The notes beneath the pieces were generated by a model. It saw only the letters and a list, made by a program, of their open reading frames with translations, was not told where the DNA came from and made no database searches. Below, piece by piece: positions 26,568 through 36,293 of a stretch of 64,000 bases of DNA. Position numbers and translations under genes: made by a program. Every line of letters starts with the position of its first letter. Position 1 is the first letter of the stretch. The stretch is taken from the NCBI GenBank assembly GCA_025449935.1, contig JANWIJ010000062.1, positions 1-64,000 of the forward strand. The letters are read 5' to 3'. This stretch comes from Chitinophagaceae bacterium. Its GTDB lineage: Bacteria > Bacteroidota > Bacteroidia > Chitinophagales > Chitinophagaceae.

Positions 26568-28886
26568 CTACTTCTTGATCCTGACAAAGGAAATTAAGAT
26601 GGCCGGAAGGAGTACCAGGTTAGTAAAAGTGGCGGTAACCAGGGTAAGGGAGGTGAGCCAGCCAAGCGCCTTGGTGCCGTCAAATCCGCTAAAGCAAAAA
26701 ATGACAAATCCCGCGATCAAAACCATCGATGTATAGATAATGCTTATGCCGGTGCTGTGAATAGTTTCAATCACCGTTGTTTTCATGTCATAATTATTGC
26801 GGGGCAACTCTTGTTTGTAATTGATAAGAAAGCGGATGGTTACATCTATAGCGATCCCAAGGGCCACACTGAAAACCAATACGGTAGAGGGCTTCAATGG
26901 AATACCGGTCCAGCCCATCAGGCCGGCCGTGATCAGCAGTGGTATAATATTGGGGATCAGGGAGCAAAACAGGATACGGGCAGACCGGAACAGGTATAAC
27001 ATACAGAGTGCGATCAAAACAAAGGCCCAGATAATACTGTCTTTCAAGCCATTTATGATATAATGGCTTCCCTCCAGGAAGGTCACACTGGTGCCGGTTA
27101 GCTGAACATCATATTTGGTCTTGTCAAAAAGCTCCTCCGCCCGGTTGGAAATGCTGTCGAGCATCAGGGGGAGCCGGTTACTCCCTACATCTGCCATGCT
27201 TACACTGATACGGGCCTGCTGTTTGGAGCTGTCCATAAATGTACTGACCAGTTTGGCAAAAGAATTCCGGGGGTTCCCTGAATCTCCTTTCATGCTTAAA
27301 TATTGAGAAAGAGCGGGCAGGTCATAGGCGGATGGCATGGAATAACTATTAGTGTCACCCTCGAAAAAAGCCTGCTTGGCAAATTTCAAACCTTCAGTAA
27401 TGCTCAATGGCCGGGCAATGCCGGGCATGCCGGCGAGAAATTGTGACAGGGAATCTATTCGTTCCAGGTTGTTCAGGTTCAGAACACCACGCTTCTTTTT
27501 TGTATCGACTACTATTTCCAATGGCATCACCCCTTTGAAGTTGGATTCAAAAAAGCGCAGGTCCGTATAAATTTTATCTTCCTTTGGCAGGTCGTCGACA
27601 ATAAAGCCCCGTGTCTTTAACTTAAATATACCGGCTATGGATATAGCCACAATTCCGAGTGTTACCGCATAAATCAACCTGCGGTGATTGAGCGACCATC
27701 TCTCCAGCCGGTCCAGCCAGCGCTTCAGCCGGGCATTATCAAGATATTTGGTATGCCGGGATTTGGGAGGAGGCAAAAAACTAAGTACTGCCGGGATAAA
27801 AAGCAGGGAGATGAAAAACAGGGCCATGATATTGATGCCGGCCACCACCCCAAATTCTTTTAATATCTGGCTCTGCGTAAGTGCAAATACCGCGAACCCG
27901 ATAGCGGCCGCGAGGTTGCAGAATAATGTCACCACGCCCATACGGTCTACCATCATCACGAGTGACTTTTTTTTATCGCCTGTTTCATTCCAGGCCGTAT
28001 GAAATTTATTGAGAAAATAAATACAGTTCGGAATACCGATCACCACGATTAACGGGGGAATCAGGGCATTCAGCACACTTATTTTATAACCACAGAGGTG
28101 GATCGTGGCAAAGCTCCATATGACGCCAATAAAGACCACGGCGAGGGATAACCACATGGCCGTTAATGAACGGAAAAAAATTAATAAGATGAGGGCCGAA
28201 AGAATAATCGAGGCCAGGATGAACATCCTCATTTCATTAACGATCCGGACAGACAATTCAGTGCGGATATGCGGTAACCCGCTTTTATAAACTGTAAGGT
28301 TATTCGCTGAGCCAAATTCATCTGCCAGCTGATTAATGTTCTGAACAATACCAATGCGGCCTTTGGATGCCATCAGGTCCTTATTGATGCGCACACCCAT
28401 CAGCCAGGCATGCGTATCCCGGTTATACAAAAGACCCCGGTAAAAAGGAAGGCTTAAAAATACAGCGGCTCCGCTGTCTATTTCGCTTTGCGAAAGTGCC
28501 CGTTCCGGGAAAATAGTATCGGCTCTTAATTTTTCAGTTTCGGGGATCTTGACCAGGTTGACGGCGGTAGGGATACTGATAATATCATCAACTCCTTTTA
28601 TTTTTTTCAGGTTGCGTTGTAAAGAAGCGTACGAATTGAACAATTCCTGGTCAAACAGTTTTTGAGTTTGTATACCGATCACAAGCAGGTTGCCATCCTC
28701 GCCAAATTTTTTCCGGAATTCCTGGTACTCCTTGTATTTGGGATTGTTGACCGGAATGGCCCTGGCAAAATCATAACTCAATTCTACTTTACTGGCCTGG
28801 TACCCCATGAAAACTGTAAGACCTGCAAGAAGAAGTAAGAGGGGAAGCCTGTATTTTATAATAAACCGACCTAGACTTTGCCACAT
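26568..28886 (-). CDS. MMPL/RND-family exporter
   Basis: 772 residues from the ATG at 28886, where 'MWQSLGRFIIKYRLPLLLLL' starts with the usual basic turn before the first membrane helix; a longer frame begins at 28991. The architecture is 12 membrane segments in two sets of six, each after a large periplasmic loop. The first sterol-sensing-like set has 'LNALIPPLIVVIGIPNCIYF' and the second 'LKPSTVLVFSVALGIAIDVT'. Such proteins export lipids or hopanoid-like molecules in other bacteria; substrate unknown here. The gene stands alone, divergent from porZ. Confidence 0.9.
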   Translation of the reverse strand: MWQSLGRFIIKYRLPLLLLLAGLTVFMGYQASKVELSYDFARAIPVNNPKYKEYQEFRKKFGEDGNLLVIGIQTQKLFDQELFNSYASLQRNLKKIKGVDDIISIPTAVNLVKIPETEKLRADTIFPERALSQSEIDSGAAVFLSLPFYRGLLYNRDTHAWLMGVRINKDLMASKGRIGIVQNINQLADEFGSANNLTVYKSGLPHIRTELSVRIVNEMRMFILASIILSALILLIFFRSLTAMWLSLAVVFIGVIWSFATIHLCGYKISVLNALIPPLIVVIGIPNCIYFLNKFHTAWNETGDKKKSLVMMVDRMGVVTLFCNLAAAIGFAVFALTQSQILKEFGVVAGINIMALFFISLLFIPAVLSFLPPPKSRHTKYLDNARLKRWLDRLERWSLNHRRLIYAVTLGIVAISIAGIFKLKTRGFIVDDLPKEDKIYTDLRFFESNFKGVMPLEIVVDTKKKRGVLNLNNLERIDSLSQFLAGMPGIARPLSITEGLKFAKQAFFEGDTNSYSMPSAYDLPALSQYLSMKGDSGNPRNSFAKLVSTFMDSSKQQARISVSMADVGSNRLPLMLDSISNRAEELFDKTKYDVQLTGTSVTFLEGSHYIINGLKDSIIWAFVLIALCMLYLFRSARILFCSLIPNIIPLLITAGLMGWTGIPLKPSTVLVFSVALGIAIDVTIRFLINYKQELPRNNYDMKTTVIETIHSTGISIIYTSMVLIAGFVIFCFSGFDGTKALGWLTSLTLVTATFTNLVLLPAILISFVRIKK

Positions 28887-29022
28887 AATAAGAAGTAGAA
28901 ATGGTAAATGGGGCAAAGAAACGCAAAAAAAAGGCAGGTGAATCAAATAGTGTGGGGAATAAACAGGACATATATGATTACCTGGCTGCATGACATTAGC
29001 TACTTTGGAATATTTTTGAGGA

Positions 29023-31323
29023 GTGAGATATTGCTTTCTTGTTATAGGCTTGTTTTATGGAGTGTTTACAACCGGGCAGCCGTCAATACCGCCGATAGGT
29101 CAGTGGCGGGAGCATTTGCCTTACAATAGCGCGATGGATGTAACGGCTGGTGATGGAAGAGTCTATTGCGCCACACCCTACAGCTTGTTTACGGTGAATG
29201 TTGCTGATAATCTCATCAATCGATGGAGCCGGGTGACGGGATTAAATGAAACAGGGATCAGTGCCATCCGGTATGATGATGTGAATGACAAACTCTTTAT
29301 TGCCTACACCAACAGCAATGTTGATATCATTTACCGGAATGATATTTACAATATCCCGGATATCAAAAGGGATAATATCGCCGGGGACAAGAGTATTTAT
29401 AATATTTACCCGCTGGGCCAGCACTACTATTTATCGTCCGGGCTCGGTGTTATTGTTATTGACGGGAACAAACATGAAGTAAAAGATTCCTGGTTTATTG
29501 GCAATGGTGGCAACCAGGTCAAAGTAAACGGATTTACCAGCGATGGAAGTTTTTTTTATGCCGCCACGGAAGAAGGATTGAAAAAAGCTCCGGTGAATTC
29601 CCCCAACCTTGCCAATCATGCTAACTGGCAACTGCTAAGTGGGAGTAATGGTTTATCCCCGGGTGGCTGTAAGAATGTGGTCAATGTCCAGGACAAAATT
29701 GTGGTACAGAAAAATGACTCGTTGTTTGTACAGGGTCCGGCAGGCTGGTCGTTGTTTTATACCGATGGCTGGCCCATTGTTAGCAGCAATTCAACTGAAA
29801 ATAAGATACAGCTATGCGAACGGCAGGTCACCGGGATCAGCAGGGTTATTATCTTAAACCATGATGCCACTGTTTACCGGGCATTGGCAAATGTTGGGGT
29901 GGTATCATTTCCGCGAAAAGCAATCCTGTACAACAATGATCCCTGGGTAGCAGACCAGTTTGCCTGTTTGTCGCATTTTGGATCTTCACAGGCATACGAG
30001 CAATATAGTTTGAATTCACCCCAGGGAATTGCCAGCGGGGAACTGTTTGTTTACAACCGTGTTTTCTCTGCTGCTGCCGGCGAAGTGAATGATGCCTGGA
30101 ATTACCAGTTCAACGGAAATGGTATTTACAGTTTCAAAGAAGGCAGCTGGAATAACATTAACCGGTACAGGTACCAGCCAATTGATTCTTTGCTCGACTA
30201 CCTGGCTATTGCCATTGATCCCCGTGATGAAACAATCTGGGCCGGATCCTATGGGGGCGGGTTACTACATGTTAGTCCCGGTCCGGTGTTTGAAATTTTC
30301 AAACAAAACTATATTGAGCCCACTGTTGGAGACCCCGCAAGTTACCGGGTAGCCGGTTTGGCATTTGACAAGGAAAACAACCTGTGGATATCCAATTTCG
30401 GCGCCACACACCCATTAAAAGTCCGGAAGAGTGATGGCAGCTGGAAAAATTTCGCGGTTCCTTTTTCTTTGTTTGAAAATGCCGTGAGTCAGATACTGGT
30501 TGATAATAATAATTTCAAATGGATCGTTTCCCCGCTGGGCAGCGGCCTGGTTTGTTTCGATCATGGAAATGATATAGATAATACCGGCGACGACCGCTGG
30601 CGCCGGTTCCGGGGTGGTGCCGGCAACGGGGGACTTCCGAACAGCGAAATATTCTGTGTGGCAAAAGATAAAGCTGGGTTTATCTGGGTGGGAACCACGG
30701 ATGGGGTGGGGGTTATACAATGCACGCAGGAAATTTTCAGTTCTTTGGCCTGTGAAGCAATTTTACCAATTGTCCCAAATGGAAATTTTGCCGGATACCT
30801 TTTTAAGGGGCAGGAAGTAAGAAGCATTGCTGTGGATGGGGCCGACCGGAAATGGGTGGCGACAAAAAGTGGTGTGTTCCTGGTGAGTGCTGGCGGGGAA
30901 AAAGTTATTTACCAGTTTACACAGGATAATAGCCCCTTACTCAGCAACGATGTAAAAAAAATAGCAATTGATGGCAGAACCGGGGAAGTCTATTTTGCTA
31001 CGCTGAAAGGCATTTGTTCGTTCCGCAGTACGGCGACAGAGGGAGGCGAAGTAAATGAAGAGGTGCTGGTATTCCCCAATCCGGTGCCGCCTGGTTTCAC
31101 GGGAACGATCGGGATCCGTGGACTCGCCAATAATTCAATTGTAAAAATTACTGAACTGGATGGCAGGCTGGTGTACCAGACAAGGGCATCGGGCGGCCAG
31201 GCAGTATGGGATGGAAGAAATTATAAAGGACAACGAATATCCAGCGGTGTTTACCTGGTGCTGGTGAGTGACGATGGGAAAAAGGAAAGGGCAGCAACGA
31301 AGATATTTTTCATAAGTAAATAA
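29023..31323 (+). CDS. porZ: PorZ-like type IX secretion beta-propeller protein
   Basis: 766 residues from a GTG start with a signal peptide. The mature start 'QWREHLPYNSAMDVTAGDGR' followed by VYCATPYSLF matches the beginning of PorZ proteins. Many propeller blades follow ('ETIWAGSYGGGLLHVS', 'NLWISNFGATHPLKV', 'GFIWVGTTDGVGVIQC', 'RKWVATKSGVFLVS'). The C-terminus is a type A T9SS sorting domain: VFPNPVPPG, 'GLANNSIVKITELDGRLVYQ', 'YKGQRISSGVYLVLV'. PorZ is part of the surface attachment complex that handles T9SS cargo and A-LPS in Porphyromonas gingivalis. The assignment is by overall pattern; a two-component-regulator-type propeller is the alternative. Confidence 0.85.
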   Translation: MRYCFLVIGLFYGVFTTGQPSIPPIGQWREHLPYNSAMDVTAGDGRVYCATPYSLFTVNVADNLINRWSRVTGLNETGISAIRYDDVNDKLFIAYTNSNVDIIYRNDIYNIPDIKRDNIAGDKSIYNIYPLGQHYYLSSGLGVIVIDGNKHEVKDSWFIGNGGNQVKVNGFTSDGSFFYAATEEGLKKAPVNSPNLANHANWQLLSGSNGLSPGGCKNVVNVQDKIVVQKNDSLFVQGPAGWSLFYTDGWPIVSSNSTENKIQLCERQVTGISRVIILNHDATVYRALANVGVVSFPRKAILYNNDPWVADQFACLSHFGSSQAYEQYSLNSPQGIASGELFVYNRVFSAAAGEVNDAWNYQFNGNGIYSFKEGSWNNINRYRYQPIDSLLDYLAIAIDPRDETIWAGSYGGGLLHVSPGPVFEIFKQNYIEPTVGDPASYRVAGLAFDKENNLWISNFGATHPLKVRKSDGSWKNFAVPFSLFENAVSQILVDNNNFKWIVSPLGSGLVCFDHGNDIDNTGDDRWRRFRGGAGNGGLPNSEIFCVAKDKAGFIWVGTTDGVGVIQCTQEIFSSLACEAILPIVPNGNFAGYLFKGQEVRSIAVDGADRKWVATKSGVFLVSAGGEKVIYQFTQDNSPLLSNDVKKIAIDGRTGEVYFATLKGICSFRSTATEGGEVNEEVLVFPNPVPPGFTGTIGIRGLANNSIVKITELDGRLVYQTRASGGQAVWDGRNYKGQRISSGVYLVLVSDDGKKERAATKIFFISK

Positions 31324-31406
31324 CCGACCTGGTCCCTGCCAGCAGAGAGACCAGAAGGTTCCGATCAATGGTACTGATTTATTCATGTATGTTTTAACAA
31401 ACACAC

Positions 31407-32153
31407 TTGCCGGACAAACTCCATAAAACCAAAGGCATTGTATTGCGTACTGTAAAGTATGGAGAAACGAGTATCATCGTAACGGTATTCACTGAATTGT
31501 TTGGTGTGCAGGCCTACCTGGTGAATGGAGTCAGGACTTCTTCAAAGAAAGGACCGGGGAAAGCTAATTTATTCCAGCCGTCTGTTATTCTTGACCTGGT
31601 GGTTTACCATAATGAACTGAAGCAACTGAACCGTATCAAAGAATTCAGGTGGGACTATTTATACCAGCACATACTTTCTGATGTCCGGAAGAATGCGGTT
31701 GCATTGTTTATGGTGGAGTTGCTGACCAAATGCTTAAAACAACCGGAAAGCAATCCCGATCTTTTTCATTTTGTTGAAGATGCATTTCTGCACCTCGACG
31801 AAAGCAGTGACGCAGTGACCGCGAATCTCCCCCTGTTCTTTTCCCTGCACCTCACTCATTTTTTTGGTTTCCGGATAGATGATAATTATAGTAAGAAGAA
31901 TTTGTTCCTGGATATGCAGGAAGGATGTTTTGTGCATGAACAACCACGGCACCCGGATTTTTTGGAAGAAAAGCAAGCAGCTGTTACGTCCCGGTTGTTA
32001 AAAGTAATGCGACCCGGGGAACTGGCGGATATCCCGCTCCACCATGATTCCCGCCGGGATCTTTTAGTGGCATACCAAACTTATTATGCCCTGCATATCC
32101 ATGATTTCGGAACCATGAGAACATTGCCGGTACTGCGGGAGATACTGAGTTAA
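31407..32153 (+). CDS. recO: DNA repair protein RecO
   Basis: 248 residues from a TTG start. RecO anneals single strands and, with RecR, loads RecA at gaps. The OB-fold N-terminus is visible: 'LHKTKGIVLRTVKYGETSII' and 'TVFTELFGVQAYLVNGVRTS'. The helical C-terminal part has 'FFSLHLTHFFGFRIDDNYSK' and 'LDMQEGCFV'. It lacks the C4 zinc-finger Cys set found in some RecO proteins. It is 83 bases after porZ and its last four bases overlap the end of the - strand nuclease-like gene. Confidence 0.93.
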   Translation: MPDKLHKTKGIVLRTVKYGETSIIVTVFTELFGVQAYLVNGVRTSSKKGPGKANLFQPSVILDLVVYHNELKQLNRIKEFRWDYLYQHILSDVRKNAVALFMVELLTKCLKQPESNPDLFHFVEDAFLHLDESSDAVTANLPLFFSLHLTHFFGFRIDDNYSKKNLFLDMQEGCFVHEQPRHPDFLEEKQAAVTSRLLKVMRPGELADIPLHHDSRRDLLVAYQTYYALHIHDFGTMRTLPVLREILS

Positions 32154-32863
32154 ATATCAAATGTTACTATTAAGGGGGTATGGTCACTAAGTTTATTCCA
32201 GCGACGATGCTGGCCAACTTCAACAAGGGTTATTTTCTCAATAAGTTCTGTGGATGCAAAGCAATAATCAATATGATAGGGTTTGTCTTTATGCCGGTAC
32301 ATGAATAACGTATTATGTTTCTCCTGCCCCTGGTGTTGATTAAAGAACCTGTGATAAGTGCTAAGAATCCTTTTGCTTTCCAATAATGCTACGACGTCAG
32401 AGTGATTGCCTGCACGCCGTGGTCTGTCCCAAATAGTATTGCTGTTAAAGTCTCCGGCAATTATTATTTTATGATTTTTTAATAAAAGCGTATAGTAATT
32501 GATGGCTTTCCAGACCTGCCCGATATATTGATAACTGCGATCCGCGGGATTGTTAGCCCATACGGCAAATAAAATAAAGTCAAACTTTCCACCAGTTACA
32601 AGTAAAGGAAGTATGGTACGAAATTCAGGATTAAACTCCTGAACTACCTGAAATCTATAATGGCTGTAAGAGAATACGCCGAGTCCTTTATTTAGATTAT
32701 GGCCATGCCAGGTAATATCCTCAGGCGGCAAGGTCCCTGGTTTAAATTTTAATTTATCAGGATGTTCACATTCGGGAATCACAACGATGTCGGGCTGAAG
32801 GGAAAGGATATAGCTGGCTTTATTTCTATATGCCATATTGCAATTCCAGGTAATTATTTTCAA
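32150..32863 (-). CDS. Endonuclease/exonuclease/phosphatase-family protein
   Basis: 237 residues. The fold signature is complete: 'MKIITWNCNMAYRNKASYIL' (catalytic Asn), 'LQPDIVVIPECEHPDKL' (metal-binding Glu), 'KIIIAGDFNSNTIWD' (Asp/Asn pair) and 'WNKLSDHTPLIVTFDI' (Asp-His). It resembles the small ExoIII-like branch of the superfamily. Whether it acts on DNA, RNA or a phosphoester lipid cannot be told. It is convergent with recO, overlapping it by four bases, and 31 bases downstream of the amidohydrolase gene, possibly in one transcript. Confidence 0.88.
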   Translation of the reverse strand: MKIITWNCNMAYRNKASYILSLQPDIVVIPECEHPDKLKFKPGTLPPEDITWHGHNLNKGLGVFSYSHYRFQVVQEFNPEFRTILPLLVTGGKFDFILFAVWANNPADRSYQYIGQVWKAINYYTLLLKNHKIIIAGDFNSNTIWDRPRRAGNHSDVVALLESKRILSTYHRFFNQHQGQEKHNTLFMYRHKDKPYHIDYCFASTELIEKITLVEVGQHRRWNKLSDHTPLIVTFDI

Positions 32864-32894
32864 AACAGCTTGGTTCTTTAACGGGCGTTAGTGT

Positions 32895-34070
32895 TTATTG
32901 TATTCTTCTGGAAAAGGTATACAGGGTATCTGTCAGCACCACTCCGGGCTTCTTCCCTTTTTCAAAACTCCCCAGCAAAGTGTCCATTTGTAAAGCTTTT
33001 GCCCCATTACTGGTTGCCCATTTAAACATCGTTTCCATTTCAATGTGGGGAAAATGCCTGCGCATGGTTTTAATTTCTCCGAGGATGTTCAGTTGGTGAT
33101 TGGACGCCAGGCTGTCTGTTCCCAGCACTATTTCACAATCATGTTTCATTAACAGATCAACTGGGGGTAACTGGCGGGTAATATAATGGTTTGCATTCGG
33201 GCATAAGCACCATTGAATTTTTTGCCCACTGTTTTTTGCAAAAACGATATCTTCTTCGGAGGTATGCACGTTGTGTACCAGTATCAGCGATTGGTTATCC
33301 AGGAATTTTGGTAAGTAGGTCTGCAAACTGCTTTTACCGGAGGCGTGGAAAAACGACGTGTCAATATTCATTTTACCGTACAGGTTTGTCAGTTCTCCCA
33401 GCTTATGCCTGAACCATTCATTTTCCCCGGCTGTTTCCTGGTTGTGAATAGTGAACAGGTGATTCCCCGGGAACCCGATGATCAGGTCCCAGAGCTCATC
33501 AGCCACTGAGTAGGGAGCATGGGGCACTATTGAATTGGAATCGATGGGGATCGAATAATTTTTTCCATACTCCCTGAAAAAATTAACGCTGCGCTGGAAG
33601 CGTTCCGCCGCAATTTGCGGGTTGAACCCACTGGCTTCAATAAAATTGTGATAATAGATGCGGCCTTTTGTTTTTTGAGGAATGGTTAATCCGTTATTAC
33701 AAATATCCCCGGTGGCGACAATGCCATTTGCCAGCATTTCATCTTCTGCTTTTTGTATGGCTTCTGAAATCTCTTCTTCGGCGAACCCTGCCTGGCGCCC
33801 CGGGTGACGTTGTTCCACTACATCAAGCACAAATTTTACCAGCCCTGTTCCTTCCGGGATCATCCCTTTCATGTGGCTGAGTTCAAGATGGCAATGGCAA
33901 TTAATAAAACCGGGGCTGAGGATGCCGCTGAACTGCTGTACATCATCGCCGGCTTCACTTCTACTGACAATATCCTGGATTATTCCGTCTTTGTCAGTGA
34001 TCAAAACTTTTTCATCAAGAAAGCGATACCCGTCAAACAGCTTATCCGCCCCGAATTTTCTGTATGCCAT
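32895..34070 (-). CDS. Amidohydrolase-family protein
   Basis: 391 residues. TIM-barrel hydrolase with 'LSPGFINCHCHLELSHMKGM' (metal-binding HxH near residue 60), HNVHTSEED (later His), and LGTDSLASN, where the Asp is the catalytic residue. This is the subgroup of chlorohydrolase-like deaminases (Amidohydro_1), acting on nucleobase-like or guanidine-like substrates. No menaquinone-futalosine genes are near, so a role as aminodeoxyfutalosine deaminase is not supported. Cytoplasmic. Confidence 0.9.
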   Translation of the reverse strand: MAYRKFGADKLFDGYRFLDEKVLITDKDGIIQDIVSRSEAGDDVQQFSGILSPGFINCHCHLELSHMKGMIPEGTGLVKFVLDVVEQRHPGRQAGFAEEEISEAIQKAEDEMLANGIVATGDICNNGLTIPQKTKGRIYYHNFIEASGFNPQIAAERFQRSVNFFREYGKNYSIPIDSNSIVPHAPYSVADELWDLIIGFPGNHLFTIHNQETAGENEWFRHKLGELTNLYGKMNIDTSFFHASGKSSLQTYLPKFLDNQSLILVHNVHTSEEDIVFAKNSGQKIQWCLCPNANHYITRQLPPVDLLMKHDCEIVLGTDSLASNHQLNILGEIKTMRRHFPHIEMETMFKWATSNGAKALQMDTLLGSFEKGKKPGVVLTDTLYTFSRRIQ

Positions 34071-34156
34071 GTTGTAAAATTAGACAGCATAAGGGAAATA
34101 TGTTTGTGGGAAAGGAATATTCACAATCCACCTGAGGGGGTTGGAGGCTAAATCGC

Positions 34157-34164
34157 TAAATTTG
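34157..34164 (+). promoter_or_regulatory. Promoter -7 box TAAATTTG for prfA
   Basis: An exact TAnnTTTG, ending 18 bases before the prfA ATG and followed by CCGCCC. No clear -33 element. Confidence 0.5.
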
Positions 34165-34182
34165 CCGCCCGAGAATAATAAT

Positions 34183-35247
34183 ATGCTTGACAGATTAGAA
34201 GCCATAAAAGCCAGGTTCGACCAATTGGGCGTGGCACTGACCAACCCGGAGATTGTAGGAAACAATAAGAAATTTGCGGAGACCAGCAAGGAATACCGCA
34301 GTCTGGAAAAAATTGTAGTGGCCTATAATGACTATCAAAGAATCCTGGAGGATCTTGATTTTTATAAGGAGGCGCTGGAAGGGGATGATGCGGAAATGAG
34401 GGAATTGGCCAAAATGGAAAACCCGGCCCTGGAAGAGAAGAAAACACAGGCGGAGTCCTATATCCGCCAGTTACTGATACCGAAGGATCCGCAAGATGAA
34501 AAAAATGCTATCCTGGAGATCAGGGCAGGCACAGGAGGGGATGAAGCAAGCCTGTTTGCCGGCGACTTACTCAGGATGTATGTAAGGTATTGCGAAAGAC
34601 GGGGATGGAAAACTGCGGTTTTGAGTGAAAATGAAGGAACGGTAGGCGGTTATAAGGAAGTGCAACTGGAAGTAACGGGTGATGATGTATACGGGATACT
34701 TAAATTTGAAAGTGGTGTACACCGGGTCCAGCGGGTGCCCGATACAGAAACCTCCGGCAGGGTGCATACTTCTGCAGCCACCGTAGCCGTGATGCCGGAA
34801 GCGGAGGAAGTAGATTTCGAACTTAACCCGGCGGATGTGAAAATGGAGACCGCAAGGAGTGGAGGGGCCGGCGGACAGAATGTAAATAAAGTGGAAACAA
34901 AAGTCCTCCTTACCCATATTCCCACCGGGACAGTGGTTGTGTGCCAGACCGAGCGATCGCAGTTGGGGAACAGGGAAAAAGCCATGCAGATGCTTCGTAC
35001 CAGGTTGTATGAAGAGCAGGTAAGAAAACAGGAAGATGAAATTGCCCGGCACCGGAAAAGCCTGGTGAGTACCGGCGACCGGAGCGCCAAAATCAGGACC
35101 TATAATTTTCCGCAGGGACGGGTAACAGACCACCGGATCGGACTTACTCTTTATAACCTGGATGCTGTTCTAAACGGTGATATCCAGGAATTGATTGACG
35201 CTTTGCAATTTGCTGAAAATTCTGAGAAACTGGCTAACCAGCATTAA
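34183..35247 (+). CDS. prfA: Peptide chain release factor 1
   Basis: 354 residues from the ATG at 34183, before '[15 protein letters not shown]'. It recognises UAA and UAG stop codons and releases the finished peptide. The GGQ motif is at 230-232 ('[15 protein letters not shown]'). The codon-reading tripeptide is PDT (186-188, in '[10 protein letters not shown]'), the RF1 PxT form, not the SPF of RF2. No programmed frameshift is present, as expected for RF1. It is transcribed alone after the divergent amidohydrolase. Confidence 0.97.
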   Translation: MLDRLEAIKARFDQLGVALTNPEIVGNNKKFAETSKEYRSLEKIVVAYNDYQRILEDLDFYKEALEGDDAEMRELAKMENPALEEKKTQAESYIRQLLIPKDPQDEKNAILEIRAGTGGDEASLFAGDLLRMYVRYCERRGWKTAVLSENEGTVGGYKEVQLEVTGDDVYGILKFESGVHRVQRVPDTETSGRVHTSAATVAVMPEAEEVDFELNPADVKMETARSGGAGGQNVNKVETKVLLTHIPTGTVVVCQTERSQLGNREKAMQMLRTRLYEEQVRKQEDEIARHRKSLVSTGDRSAKIRTYNFPQGRVTDHRIGLTLYNLDAVLNGDIQELIDALQFAENSEKLANQH

Positions 35248-35303
35248 TTAATGGGGAAACAGTCTCTGGATTAAATGAGCTACCTTTCACTAAACTCAAA
35301 AAC

Positions 35304-35957
35304 ATGTTAGATCAACTTTTTAACCTGGTGAAGCAATTCGGGAAAGATACAGTGGTTGATAACCCCGAAGTACCCAACGAGTATAATGAAGAGATAATGG
35401 CCGATGCTACAAAAACTGTTGGAAGCGGTTTGCAGAATATCATGTCCGGCGGCGGTTTCCAGAGTATACTTGATCTTTTTAAAGGAGGTGCGAATAAGTC
35501 CGGAAGCAATGGCGGCGGTATCGGGGGACTTCTCAAAAACCCGATCGTTACGATGATGGTTGGTTATTTCATCAGCAAACTGGTGGGCAAGTATAAAATG
35601 AACGCATCTTCCGCCAGTAATGTGGCGAATAATCTTATACCGAACGTCCTCAATGGTCTTATTTCCCGTACTGCCAGCACAGCTCCCGAAAATGATGCTT
35701 TTGACTTCAATGACCTGATTGGATCGCTTACCGGCGGAAAAGTCCCCACTTCCGAATCAAGCAGCAATGGGTTTGATTTCCAGGGACTGCTGAATCAATT
35801 CACCGGAGGCGGCCAAAGCGGCTCAAAAGAGGGTAATGGATTCAATATACAGGATATCGTCAGCCAGGTAACCCGGGGAGCCCAGGAAAACAATGAACAG
35901 CAAACCAGCGGCGGTGGAGGATTAATGGACATGATCAAAGGACTTATGTCCCGTTAA
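35304..35957 (+). CDS. Glycine-rich conserved protein, DUF937-like
   Basis: 217 residues. The N-terminal half has 'MLDQLFNLVKQFGKDTVVDN' and a repeat-like 'GLQNIMSGGGFQSILDLFKG', then a hydrophobic stretch ('IVTMMVGYFISKLVGKYKMN', about 77-96). Two Gly/Asn/Ser-rich segments of the form 'GFDFQGLLNQFTGGGQSG' follow. This pattern of short amphipathic helices between Gly-rich parts resembles the DUF937/YidB group, but the match is from memory only. No signal peptide. Function unknown. Confidence 0.7.
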   Translation: MLDQLFNLVKQFGKDTVVDNPEVPNEYNEEIMADATKTVGSGLQNIMSGGGFQSILDLFKGGANKSGSNGGGIGGLLKNPIVTMMVGYFISKLVGKYKMNASSASNVANNLIPNVLNGLISRTASTAPENDAFDFNDLIGSLTGGKVPTSESSSNGFDFQGLLNQFTGGGQSGSKEGNGFNIQDIVSQVTRGAQENNEQQTSGGGGLMDMIKGLMSR

Positions 35958-36280
35958 TCTGCTTGTATTATAAAAACCCTTCCCGGAAAAGCTCAATAAC
36001 TTTTTCTTTCGCCGAATAATTTTTGGCATGAAATTTCGCTTGTAGTAACGTGAACAGTTACTTTAAGTGACTTGAGATCTTTGTTTGTTGATTGTCAGTT
36101 GTTAATGGAATTACAGTTATGCCGGTATTGATTAAACGAATTGGCAGGTTGTAAATTCTTGAACCAGTCATCGTAAAGCTTACGATTGTTAGCGGAAGTT
36201 TTACCAGGAAATAAATAGGGGTAATTACCGGGTCGGGCCTTTTATACTTTCATTAACAGCAAGTTTAATACTATCGGCAG
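35958..36280. other. Intergenic region with a dyad
   Basis: AT-rich, about 320 bases with no convincing frame on either strand. It holds a 7-base inverted repeat ATCGTAA-AGC-TTACGAT at 36170-36186, which could be an operator or a weak hairpin. The following unit starting at 36281 is listed separately. Confidence 0.5.
36170..36186. promoter_or_regulatory. Inverted repeat ATCGTAA-AGC-TTACGAT
   Basis: A perfect 7-base dyad with a 3-base centre, about 110 bases before the -7 box at 36281. It could be an operator for the unit downstream, but no protein is known to bind it. Confidence 0.3.
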
Positions 36281-36288
36281 TAAATTTG
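36281..36288 (+). promoter_or_regulatory. Promoter -7 box TAAATTTG of an orphan transcript
   Basis: An exact TAnnTTTG followed by CG in a gene-free region. No open reading frame of useful size follows it on the + strand before the terminator at 36356. Confidence 0.45.
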
Positions 36289-36293
36289 CGTTA

